From positions 1 through 5,642 of the forward strand of contig CANLGS010000322.1 of the NCBI GenBank assembly GCA_947490035.1: DNA of 5,642 nt. Reading direction: 5' to 3'. Shown here piece by piece: positions 1-5,642 of the stretch (positions are counted from its first letter, which is position 1; each line of letters begins with the position of its first letter). A program made the position numbers and the translations under genes. Below the pieces are notes generated by a model. It was not told the DNA's origin. It worked only from the letters and a program-made list of their open reading frames with translations, and ran no database searches. The DNA is from Gemmataceae bacterium (GTDB taxonomy: Bacteria > Planctomycetota > Planctomycetia > Gemmatales > Gemmataceae).

Positions 1-3000
1 GATGACGGCCGCGAGCGTGCTGCCGCGGAACTTCTTCAGCACGTCCGCGACGCCGTCGCCGAGGTGCGACCCGTCGCCGGCCGGTTCCAGCTTCTTGAGC
101 GCGTCGCGCGCGTCCGCCAGTTGCGACTCGTCTTCCACCGTCGCGATCAGGCGCGCCTCGGGCTTCGCGTCCACGGCGAAGATGTGAACCTTCACCTGCT
201 TTTCGCGGAGCAGCCGGTCGAGCCAGTCGGCGTCCTTGTGCGTGAGGAGCATCTGCGCGAGCCGGAGCCGATTGGCCTGCGAAAGGTCAGTCGAGCCGGC
301 GAGTTCTTCGGCCTTCGCGCGCACGGCCGGGTCGCGCAGTTCGTCCACCTTCGCCATGCTCGCGGAGGTGTCGAGGAGGATGACGACTTCGGGCAGTCCT
401 TCGCGGTCGAACGCGAGCCGGAGCTGCGCAAGAACCACGAACAGCGCGAGCAGAAACGTAGCCGAGCGGAGCAGCGCGGGCATCGCGAGCCGGCCGAACC
501 CGCCGGCGGCGCGGCGCTCCACCCAGTACACGCCGAACGTGAGCGCGAGGCACACGCACGCGAGCGCCGCGACCGTGCGCCGATCAGTGACCGCGTTCTT
601 GAAGAACGGCGGCACGCCTTCGAGCCGCCACCGGGTGCCCTCGCCCGGCCCGGCGGTGGGCACACCGGCGGCGGACTCGATGCTCGACCGCGGGCCGTGC
701 GGGAGGAACCCGAGCGGGTGCCCGGTGCGTTCCGCGTGGGCCAGCGCGAACAGCACGAACGCACCGACCGCGAACGGCAGGAGTGCCACGCCGAGCGTCA
801 GCGCGCGGACGAGGACGGAACGCGTATTCGCGCCGCCGGTGGCGCCGGTGCGCGACGGCCCGAGGTGCCACGCGAGTAGGAGTTCCGCCAGCAGGAACAG
901 CACCACGAACATCACCGCGACGCGCGCGACCCGGGGGCCGTGCGGCTTCGGCGCGGTGGTGACGACCGCGCCGCTCTCGGTTGTCGGCTTCACGTCCGCG
1001 GCGTCGGGGACGAACTGCACCGCGAGCGATTTGAACTCGCGCGGGTCGATGCGGGCGAGGTCCGATTCGGTGGCGACGCCGGCCACGACCTCGGGCACGT
1101 TGACCGCGAACGCGCGGTCGCGCGCCCCGTTCAGGCCCATCCGGTACAGGCCGCTCGTCGCGGTGTTCGTGAATCGCGCGACGCCGGCCTCGTCCTGCAT
1201 CACGAGTTTGATCGTGGCGGAGAGGCTATCGGGGCCGCTCAGCGCGGCGTCCAGCCCGGCGGCGGACGCGGGGAAGAACTCCTCGATCGGGTCGCCGGCG
1301 CGGAGCGTGTGCCGGTCCGGGTTGGCGACGGAGTACTTGAGGAACTCGTGCCAGAACACGAGGTAGGTCTGCATCGACGCCCAGTCGTTCCAGTCGCGGT
1401 TGAACGTGCTGGTGAAGAGGTACACGCGCCCGCGGTGCTTGGTCCACTCGACGAGTGCCGGGTCGGGCTTCGCGGCGGCCGTGCCCGCGGGCGTCGGGGC
1501 CGTGCCGGCGCGCGAGAACGTCAGGAGGCGGCGGGCGCGGCCGTCGGGCGGGCTGTCGAGCTTCACGTAAGAGCGGAACGGCTCATTGATCAGTTCGGCC
1601 CGCAGCTTATCCGCACCGAACATCAGCAGCGGTGGCTTCTGGTACGCTTCTTCCTCGGCCGCGAGTCGGAAGCCGGGGTCGTCCGGTCCGGCGCCGGCGA
1701 CGACTTCGCCGAGCGCGCCGGGCAGGATGTCGGTGCCGTCGCGGTAGAGTTCGGCGTTGTACCGGGCGCGGCTCGCGAGCGAAGTCGAGTTCGGCCCCAT
1801 CGCGATAACGACGGTGCCGCCGCGGCGCAGCACGGCGTCGAGCTTCGCGGCCATGTCCGGGGTCGGGTTGGGCACGTCGCAGAAGAACACGCAATCGACG
1901 CCGGCGAGGTCGCACACGGCCGGATCGACGAAGTCGGCCGGGGTGACGACGCGCGGGCGGTTGGGCGTGAGCGTGTACTTCGCCTCCGGCGGGAACAGCG
2001 CGCGGTTCAGGTGCGTGGCCGCGCGGCGGTTCGCGTCGGGGTCCGCCTTGCCGTCCACGAGCAGCGCGTGCAGCCCGTCGCGCACCTCGACCGCAAGGGC
2101 GCGGCTGTCGTCGGCAACGAGGTCGTCGCCCTCGACGAGCTTCGCCTGAAGGACGTGAACGCCGCGCTCGCGGAACCGGTGCTGGTGGTCGAGATCGAAG
2201 GTGACGCTCTGGCGCCCGCCGGCCGGGATCGGATCGACGAGTTTCTGTTCGACCGACGCGAGCGCGTCGCCTCCACCGGAGGGACGCCCGAGGAGGAGTT
2301 CGACGCGCACGCCCTTGCGCTCGCCGCGCCCGAGGTTGGCGACGGTGACGGTGACCGACACCGGGTGATCGACGAGCGGCATGGGGTCGGCGAGCGCGAC
2401 CTCGGCGACGGCGAGGTTGTCGGCGTCGCGCCCGGCGGTGTCCACGACGGCGACATCGGAGCGTGCGACGATCCGCTGCCAGAGTTCGGCGGTGCCGTTC
2501 TCGGCGCGGGGGATCGCGTTCACCCACGACGAGCGCTGGAGGTCGGTGAAGAAGGTGAGCTGCCGGCGCGGATAAGCGCGCGGCGACCGCGCGAGCACGT
2601 CGGCGACGGTGGCGAGCGCGGCGGCGTGGTCGGCGGTGCCGTGAGTCGGCTTCAGCTTCCGCAGTTCGGCGACGACCTTGTCGGGATCGTTCGACGGCCC
2701 CGGCACAACCGGTTGCAGCGCGGTGGTGAGCACAAGAATGGTGTAGCCGTCGCCGGAATTGCCGGAGCGGACGAGGGTCTCGGCCTGCGCGACGGCGCGC
2801 TGGAACCGGGTCTGGTCGCCGTCGGCCTTCGCGGTCATACTGAGAGACGCATCGAGGACGAGGACGTGGTGTGTGCGGGGCACGGTGGTGAATGTGTCCG
2901 CGGCGCCCGGCTTGAGCTTCTGCCACCAGTCTTCGGCCCACGGGGTAGTGGCGATCATGGCGAATAGGAGCAGCACGAGCGCGAGCGTGCGGAGGGCGAG

Positions 3001-3189
3001 GAGCGCCCACTGGTCGATGCGGCGTTTGTGCCGGCGCTCCGCGACGAGCAGGAACCGGATGGCAGCCCAGGGTACAACCTGGTAGCGTTTGCGGAAGAGG
3101 AGGTGTACGAGGAGCGGCACGACGACCGCGACGCTCGCGGCACCGACGGCCAGGAGTGGCGTGAACACAGCGAACAGGGGGTGCATCAT
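1..3189 (-). CDS. BatA-type membrane protein with two VWA domains (3' end beyond the window)
   Basis: Translating the minus strand from ATG at 3189 gives an open frame of 1063 codons reaching position 1 without a stop, so the C-terminus is missing. Residues about 5-82 match the BatA/aerotolerance-regulator N-terminus: two membrane helices around a basic loop (RKRYQVVPWAAIRFLL, then RRHKRRIDQW). The first VWA domain, about 107-235, has a complete-looking MIDAS (D113, S115, S117 in DASLSM; T185; TD at 215-216). Residues about 250-370 look like a CARDB/Ig-like beta domain. Residues about 373-620 resemble a class I amidotransferase fold with no obvious catalytic Cys-His-Glu set. Helices follow at about 754-775, 796-817, 873-889 and 905-923. 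A second VWA starts near 934 (D940, S942, S944 in DTSASM; S1041 at the third MIDAS position) and breaks off at LAAVI. Positive-inside charges place both VWA domains outside the cytoplasmic membrane. Related Bat proteins are thought to form envelope metal-binding scaffolds; the exact function is unknown. No clear Shine-Dalgarno precedes the tandem ATG ATG, so M1 or M2 could be the start. Confidence 0.93.
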   Translation of the reverse strand, partial: MMHPLFAVFTPLLAVGAASVAVVVPLLVHLLFRKRYQVVPWAAIRFLLVAERRHKRRIDQWALLALRTLALVLLLFAMIATTPWAEDWWQKLKPGAADTFTTVPRTHHVLVLDASLSMTAKADGDQTRFQRAVAQAETLVRSGNSGDGYTILVLTTALQPVVPGPSNDPDKVVAELRKLKPTHGTADHAAALATVADVLARSPRAYPRRQLTFFTDLQRSSWVNAIPRAENGTAELWQRIVARSDVAVVDTAGRDADNLAVAEVALADPMPLVDHPVSVTVTVANLGRGERKGVRVELLLGRPSGGGDALASVEQKLVDPIPAGGRQSVTFDLDHQHRFRERGVHVLQAKLVEGDDLVADDSRALAVEVRDGLHALLVDGKADPDANRRAATHLNRALFPPEAKYTLTPNRPRVVTPADFVDPAVCDLAGVDCVFFCDVPNPTPDMAAKLDAVLRRGGTVVIAMGPNSTSLASRARYNAELYRDGTDILPGALGEVVAGAGPDDPGFRLAAEEEAYQKPPLLMFGADKLRAELINEPFRSYVKLDSPPDGRARRLLTFSRAGTAPTPAGTAAAKPDPALVEWTKHRGRVYLFTSTFNRDWNDWASMQTYLVFWHEFLKYSVANPDRHTLRAGDPIEEFFPASAAGLDAALSGPDSLSATIKLVMQDEAGVARFTNTATSGLYRMGLNGARDRAFAVNVPEVVAGVATESDLARIDPREFKSLAVQFVPDAADVKPTTESGAVVTTAPKPHGPRVARVAVMFVVLFLLAELLLAWHLGPSRTGATGGANTRSVLVRALTLGVALLPFAVGAFVLFALAHAERTGHPLGFLPHGPRSSIESAAGVPTAGPGEGTRWRLEGVPPFFKNAVTDRRTVAALACVCLALTFGVYWVERRAAGGFGRLAMPALLRSATFLLALFVVLAQLRLAFDREGLPEVVILLDTSASMAKVDELRDPAVRAKAEELAGSTDLSQANRLRLAQMLLTHKDADWLDRLLREKQVKVHIFAVDAKPEARLIATVEDESQLADARDALKKLEPAGDGSHLGDGVADVLKKFRGSTLAAVI

Positions 3190-3263
3190 ATGGTGCGCAA
3201 CTTGGCCGAGGCGCGGCAGAGCGTGACGATTGGCGCGAACCGACCGCAGGCGCCAGTGTCTTC

Positions 3264-3292
3264 AGTATGACGTGGCGGGATTCCGGTGGCAA
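3264..3292 (-). promoter_or_regulatory. Candidate sigma70-type promoter for the VWA gene
   Basis: On the minus strand TTGCCA (3292-3287, five of six bases of the -35 consensus) is followed after 17 bases by CATACT (3269-3264, four of six of the -10 consensus). Transcription would start near 3257, leaving a leader of about 68 bases before ATG at 3189. Spacing and direction fit. The match was made by eye in G+C-rich DNA and is unproven. Confidence 0.5.
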
Positions 3293-3318
3293 CGGGCAGA
3301 GCGGCGGGACGGTTGGTA

Positions 3319-3346
3319 TTGACTCCGCCGCCGTCGCGGATAACAT
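3319..3346 (+). promoter_or_regulatory. Candidate sigma70-type promoter for tRNA-Pro
   Basis: TTGACT (3319-3324, five of six -35 bases) and TAACAT (3341-3346, four of six -10 bases) are separated by 16 bases. The predicted start near 3353 lies about 8 bases before the mature tRNA 5' end at 3361, a usual short leader for a bacterial tRNA gene. The surrounding DNA is G+C-rich, so the A/T-rich -10 stands out. Confidence 0.6.
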
Positions 3347-3360
3347 TACCGAACGAATGA

Positions 3361-3434
3361 CGGGCTGTAGCTCAGCTTGGTAGAGCGCTTGGTTCGGGAC
3401 CAAGAGGTCGCAGGTTCAAATCCTGTCAGCCCGA
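3361..3434 (+). tRNA. tRNA-Pro (anticodon CGG)
   Basis: The sequence folds as a complete cloverleaf. The acceptor stem CGGGCTG (3361-3367) pairs perfectly with CAGCCCG (3427-3433), with discriminator A at 3434. The D stem is GCTC/GAGC (3370-3373, 3383-3386) with the conserved GG in its loop. The anticodon stem is CTTGG/CCAAG (3388-3392, 3400-3404) around loop TTCGGGA, giving anticodon CGG at 3395-3397, which reads the proline codon CCG. The T stem is GCAGG/CCTGT with one G-U pair and loop TTCAAAT. The C1-G72 pair is the usual bacterial tRNA-Pro identity feature. The 3' CCA is not encoded (ACTG follows), so it must be added after transcription. The gene diverges from the VWA gene and converges with the recombinase gene, whose stop codon lies 47 bases beyond the tRNA. 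Confidence 0.97.
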
Positions 3435-3441
3435 CTGACAT

Positions 3442-3488
3442 TTCTTAACGAGTCCCCCTCCCGACCGGGAACCTGGGACTCCTAAGAA
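3442..3488. terminator. Imperfect palindrome between tRNA-Pro and recombinase; possible bidirectional terminator or att-like site
   Basis: TTCTTA (3442-3447) pairs with TAAGAA (3483-3488), and GAGTCCC (3450-3456) pairs with GGGACTC (3475-3481), giving 13 base pairs interrupted only by a 2x1 internal loop. A further TCCC/GGGA (3460-3463, 3467-3470) can pair inside. It lies between two converging genes and overlaps the recombinase stop codon (3482-3484), so a bidirectional terminator is the simplest reading. The flanking T runs are short (TTT on each strand), so intrinsic termination would be weak. A recombinase-binding site is the alternative. Confidence 0.5.
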
Positions 3489-5389
3489 TTTACGCACCCA
3501 TCCCCACTACCCACGGGTTGGATGTCGGGGCGACCGCTCAAGGCGCGCCGCCCCGTCGGTCCATCATACAGCGTGATCGGCGGCGGGGTCATCCCGAACG
3601 TCACCACGCCGCCTGACACCCGGTTCACACTTCGCTTCCCCCAACTCGCTGGCGCGAACCGGAAGAACATCCGGGCGTTCAAGCGGGTGAACAACGCCCC
3701 CACGGCGCCCAAGTTCTCCGGCTCCGCTGCCAAGGGAGCTAGCCGATCCAGTACCGCGAGCGCCGCGTCCACGTCCATCCCGGTCGTGGTCCTTACCGGT
3801 TCCGGCTCCTGGCGCGAGGTCCGAAGTTGCTCGTCGAGTGTCCGCTCCTGCTGCTGAAGTTGGTCGAACACTTTCGAGATGGCGCGGAACTGGTCCGGCG
3901 TCGCCGCCAGGGCCATGTTCTCCTCGGCCAACGTCCGCTTCCGGCGAACCTCCGCGACCGACGCCTCCAGTGCCGCGGCGGCATCCGGTGCGGGGCTGGC
4001 CTGCGCGCGCTCGTTCCGGGCCAGTTCCTCGAGCCGTTTCCGGAGTCGGTCCCGGAACCCTGGGGCGAGAATTCGTTGGCGGACGCAGGACAACAGGAAC
4101 CGCGTCGCCTGCACCCCGTCCACCGTGTTGTGCTTGCACTCCGCGCCGTGGCTCTGTTGGTACAGCCCACAGGCGTAGCGGAACGAGCCGTTGTACGGCT
4201 GGCGGTACATCGGCCACCCGCACCCGCAATCGAACACCCGACACCCGAGCGGGTTCCGGGCGGGATCCTTGGCCCGCGGCTTGCCCCGCTGCGTTCCGGC
4301 CCGATGGTCGAGAACCTGAATCACCCGCTCCACCTGCCCCAATTCGACCGGGGGCGCGAACCGGGTCGGTGCGGTGATCCGATCGGCCACGGGGTTCACG
4401 ATCACCTTCGGCTTGCCGTCCGTCCGGAGGTCGTCGTCCGTCAACTCGCGCGGCTGGAGTTTCGTGAACCGCAACACGTCTCCCATCGACCGCCGCCCGT
4501 ATTCCACCACCGCCCGGAGGAGCGGGTTCCGCGCGATGTTCGTGATCGTCACCTGGTGCCACACGCCGCTGGTCTGGTGCCGCACGCCGCGGTCCGTCCG
4601 CTCCCGCCCCGCGTCCGGGGACGGCACCTTTTCTCGGGTCAACAGCGCGGCGACCTGAGAGGCCGGGGTCGTCTCCAACAGGTTCAGGATCCGATGGATG
4701 GTGGCCCACACCTGTTCGTCCTCGACCGGCAGCCAGACGGCGTGGTGGCCGGCCCTCTTCGTCCAGTCACCGTCCTCCAACTGCCGCACCGGCGTCCCGT
4801 CCTCCTTGACCTGCCACCGGCAGAACCCGTACGGCGCGCGGCCACCCGTTGAGAACCCGCTCCGGGCGAGCTTCAGTTGGCTGTAGAGCAGTTTCTCCGC
4901 GAGGTCGCGACGCTCCTTCCCGGCCTTGTCGAAGTCGATCAGCCCGACAATCATTTCTCCCATGTCCCGGCGGCCGCGGCCGAGCGGCGCCAGCACCAGG
5001 TCCATGTACACCAGCGTCACGCCCCGCTGCCGCAGCCGGTTCTCGATCTGCACACCATCGAGGGGATCGTCCGGCCGCGCCAGTCGGTCGCGACGCGGCA
5101 TGAAGACGTGCGAAACGGCGGTTTCCGTCTCGGCCGTCTGGAGCATGGCGTCCAGCCCGCGGCGGCTCAACTGGTTACCCTTCACGCCGTAATCCACGAA
5201 CACATCGCCCTCGCGCCACACCCGCGTGCGGATCATCCGCTCGAGCTGGTCGGGGGTGCCCGCGAACCGCACCCCATGCACCCCCGCCGCCCGCATCGCC
5301 CAGCGGACGTACTCGCCGGGGGTGTTCTCGTGCTCCCCGCCGCTGTCGCGGGTGTAGAACAGGCCGCGCTGCGGTGCCCGGGTCGCCAT
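3482..5389 (-). CDS. Large serine recombinase (resolvase/invertase family, 635 aa)
   Basis: Site-specific DNA recombinase that would use a serine nucleophile to cut and rejoin DNA. The resolvase-type catalytic domain spans about residues 9-165: YTRDS gives Y12, R14 and the probable nucleophile S16; LSRRGLDAML supplies the next active-site arginine (R76 or R77); RRDRLAR supplies D101, R102 and R105. A long helix leads to GGRAPYGF (182-189), the usual start of the recombinase (DNA-binding) domain, which ends near TNIARNPLLRAVVEYGRR. A zinc ribbon follows with C388, C390, C407 and C418. A charged coiled-coil stretch runs about 440-560. The last 60 residues are Gly/Pro/aromatic-rich (GGVVTFGMTPPPITLYDG). 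ATG at 5389 is chosen because GAGGAG sits 7 bases upstream; the frame stays open to a GTG at 5548, but that extension has poor third-position G+C and overlaps a better small gene. The length suits the large serine integrase group. Partner sites are not identifiable. Its 3' end faces tRNA-Pro. Confidence 0.94.
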   Translation of the reverse strand: MATRAPQRGLFYTRDSGGEHENTPGEYVRWAMRAAGVHGVRFAGTPDQLERMIRTRVWREGDVFVDYGVKGNQLSRRGLDAMLQTAETETAVSHVFMPRRDRLARPDDPLDGVQIENRLRQRGVTLVYMDLVLAPLGRGRRDMGEMIVGLIDFDKAGKERRDLAEKLLYSQLKLARSGFSTGGRAPYGFCRWQVKEDGTPVRQLEDGDWTKRAGHHAVWLPVEDEQVWATIHRILNLLETTPASQVAALLTREKVPSPDAGRERTDRGVRHQTSGVWHQVTITNIARNPLLRAVVEYGRRSMGDVLRFTKLQPRELTDDDLRTDGKPKVIVNPVADRITAPTRFAPPVELGQVERVIQVLDHRAGTQRGKPRAKDPARNPLGCRVFDCGCGWPMYRQPYNGSFRYACGLYQQSHGAECKHNTVDGVQATRFLLSCVRQRILAPGFRDRLRKRLEELARNERAQASPAPDAAAALEASVAEVRRKRTLAEENMALAATPDQFRAISKVFDQLQQQERTLDEQLRTSRQEPEPVRTTTGMDVDAALAVLDRLAPLAAEPENLGAVGALFTRLNARMFFRFAPASWGKRSVNRVSGGVVTFGMTPPPITLYDGPTGRRALSGRPDIQPVGSGDGCVNS

Positions 5390-5396
5390 GCGATGT

Positions 5397-5402
5397 CTCC
5401 TC
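5397..5402 (-). promoter_or_regulatory. Ribosome binding site that fixes the recombinase start
   Basis: GAGGAG read on the minus strand lies 7 bases before ATG at 5389. It is the clearest Shine-Dalgarno match in the window and supports the 635-residue form over the 53-residue longer GTG-start form. It falls in the short gap after the small upstream gene, so the two could be translated from one message. Confidence 0.8.
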
Positions 5403-5410
5403 GGTGTCGT

Positions 5411-5421
5411 GTTCACTGAAC
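5411..5421. repeat. Small perfect palindrome GTTCACTGAAC upstream of the recombinase
   Basis: The five-base arms GTTCA and TGAAC flank a single central C. The site overlaps the stop codon of the small gene (5413-5415) and lies 22 bases before the recombinase start. It could be an operator or recombinase half-site pair that lets the enzyme repress its own gene, as resolvases do at res sites. It is short enough to occur by chance. Confidence 0.35.
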
Positions 5422-5538
5422 TGTTTGTTGCCGAATCCGTGACGCCCAGAGGAAGTCGGCCAGCGCCTCGATCAGGGCTTCCTCGTCCGGGGCGTCGGCA
5501 TGGTTCAAAACGGCCACTTTTTGGGTAACAGCAGGCAT
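5413..5538 (-). CDS. Small hypothetical protein (41 aa) upstream of the recombinase
   Basis: ATG at 5538 opens a 41-codon frame ending in TGA at 5415-5413. The product starts MPAVTQKVAVLNHADAP and continues with an acidic, helix-prone segment, DEEALIEALADFLWASRIRQ. About 26 of its 40 codons after the start end in G or C, concentrated in the middle, which is better than the overlapping N-terminal extension of the recombinase frame on the same strand. An AGGG lies 9 bases before the ATG, a weak ribosome site. It ends 23 bases before the recombinase ATG on the same strand, suggesting one transcript. I do not recognise a family. It might be a recombinase accessory or directionality protein, but nothing in the sequence shows that. 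A chance frame cannot be excluded. Confidence 0.5.
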   Translation of the reverse strand: MPAVTQKVAVLNHADAPDEEALIEALADFLWASRIRQQTVQ

Positions 5539-5558
5539 CCGCGCGCACCCTGGGCGTG

Positions 5559-5575
5559 CTCGCTTCGGGAGCGAG
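5559..5575. other. Stem-loop between the right-edge gene and the small gene
   Basis: CTCGCT (5559-5564) pairs with AGCGAG (5570-5575) around a five-base loop, a perfect 6-bp stem. On the minus strand it lies 25 bases after the stop of the right-edge gene and 20 bases before the small gene's ATG. It has no U run on that strand and only TTT on the plus strand, so it is a poor intrinsic terminator. It may be a pause or attenuation hairpin. Confidence 0.35.
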
Positions 5576-5600
5576 TTTGGGGGACCGTTCCGCAGCGGTG

Positions 5601-5642
5601 CTAATTGTGGGAGAACGGCTGGTAGCCGAGCATCGCCAACCA
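5601..5642 (-). CDS. C-terminal fragment of an unidentified gene (right edge)
   Basis: Reading the minus strand in from the right edge gives 13 codons, WLAMLGYQPFSHN, and then TAG at 5603-5601. Twelve of the 13 sense codons end in G or C, the usage seen in the real genes here and unlike the DNA just after the stop. This supports a true gene end entering from outside. It is too short to assign a family. It runs in the same direction as the small gene and the recombinase, with 62 bases between its stop and the small gene's ATG. Confidence 0.42.
   Translation of the reverse strand, partial: WLAMLGYQPFSHN

Noticed and set aside
64..879. A 271-codon open frame on the plus strand
   Set aside because: It is antisense to the VWA gene, and its Arg/Glu-rich composition is the mirror of G+C-rich codons rather than a real protein.
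940..2967. A 675-codon open frame on the plus strand
   Set aside because: It lies opposite the VWA gene, whose minus-strand product has recognisable BatA and VWA motifs. The plus-strand product is Arg/Gly/Val-rich with no motif, a common artefact in G+C-rich DNA.
1607..3403. A 598-codon open frame on the minus strand in another frame
   Set aside because: It overlaps the VWA gene in a different frame, runs across the intergenic region and the tRNA, and its product is Arg/Pro-rich low-complexity sequence.
3827..4852. Long open frames antisense to, or out of frame with, the recombinase (for example 3827-4852 plus and 3564-4709 minus)
   Set aside because: The recombinase frame carries catalytic, zinc-ribbon and coiled-coil motifs across the whole interval; the alternatives have none.
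5502..5509. GGTTCAAA, also present in the T arm of tRNA-Pro, as a second attachment site
   Set aside because: The match is only about eight bases, does not extend on either side, and lies inside the small gene; chance is the simpler explanation.
5390..5548. A 53-residue N-terminal extension of the recombinase from GTG at 5548
   Set aside because: It has poor third-position G+C, a Cys/Arg/Pro-rich product, no ribosome site, and overlaps a better small frame. ATG at 5389 has a strong ribosome site.
5559..5575. Possible tRNA anticodon arm (CTCGCT, loop, AGCGAG)
   Set aside because: No D arm, T arm or acceptor stem can be built around it; it is an isolated stem-loop.
1..5642. CRISPR array or insertion-sequence ends
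   Set aside because: No regularly spaced direct repeats and no terminal inverted repeats flanking a transposase were seen on reading through the window.

Overview
The window is very G+C-rich (by eye about two thirds G+C, with G/C at most third codon positions). Its main protein has the BatA-type VWA membrane architecture that is especially common in Planctomycetota. Together with the unusual large serine recombinase, this suggests a Gemmata-like planctomycete. That placement is inference from gene content, not from a marker gene.

Layout, left to right. (1) Positions 1-3189, minus strand: one very long reading frame with no stop before the left edge (1063 codons visible). It encodes a multi-pass membrane protein with a BatA N-terminus, a first VWA domain, beta-rich and amidotransferase-like middle parts, four more membrane helices and a second VWA domain, which is cut off. 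(2) Positions 3190-3360: a 171-base divergent intergenic region with back-to-back promoter candidates, one for the VWA gene and one for the tRNA. (3) Positions 3361-3434, plus strand: a complete tRNA-Pro(CGG) gene. (4) Positions 3442-3488: a strong imperfect palindrome between the tRNA and the recombinase, overlapping the recombinase stop codon. (5) Positions 3482-5389, minus strand: a complete 635-residue serine recombinase with a resolvase catalytic domain, recombinase domain, cysteine zinc ribbon, coiled coil and a distinctive C-terminus. (6) Positions 5413-5538, minus strand: a probable 41-codon small gene just upstream of the recombinase and in the same direction. (7) Positions 5601-5642, minus strand: what looks like the last 13 codons of another gene entering from the right edge.

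How it fits together: the VWA gene and tRNA look like ordinary chromosomal genes that diverge from a shared promoter region. The right half looks like the end of a mobile or recombinase-bearing segment. Its recombinase reads toward the 3' end of the tRNA and stops 47 bases short of it, the placement typical of an integrase next to an element boundary at a tRNA. The other boundary, if there is one, lies outside the window. I found no CRISPR array, defence cassette or insertion sequence.
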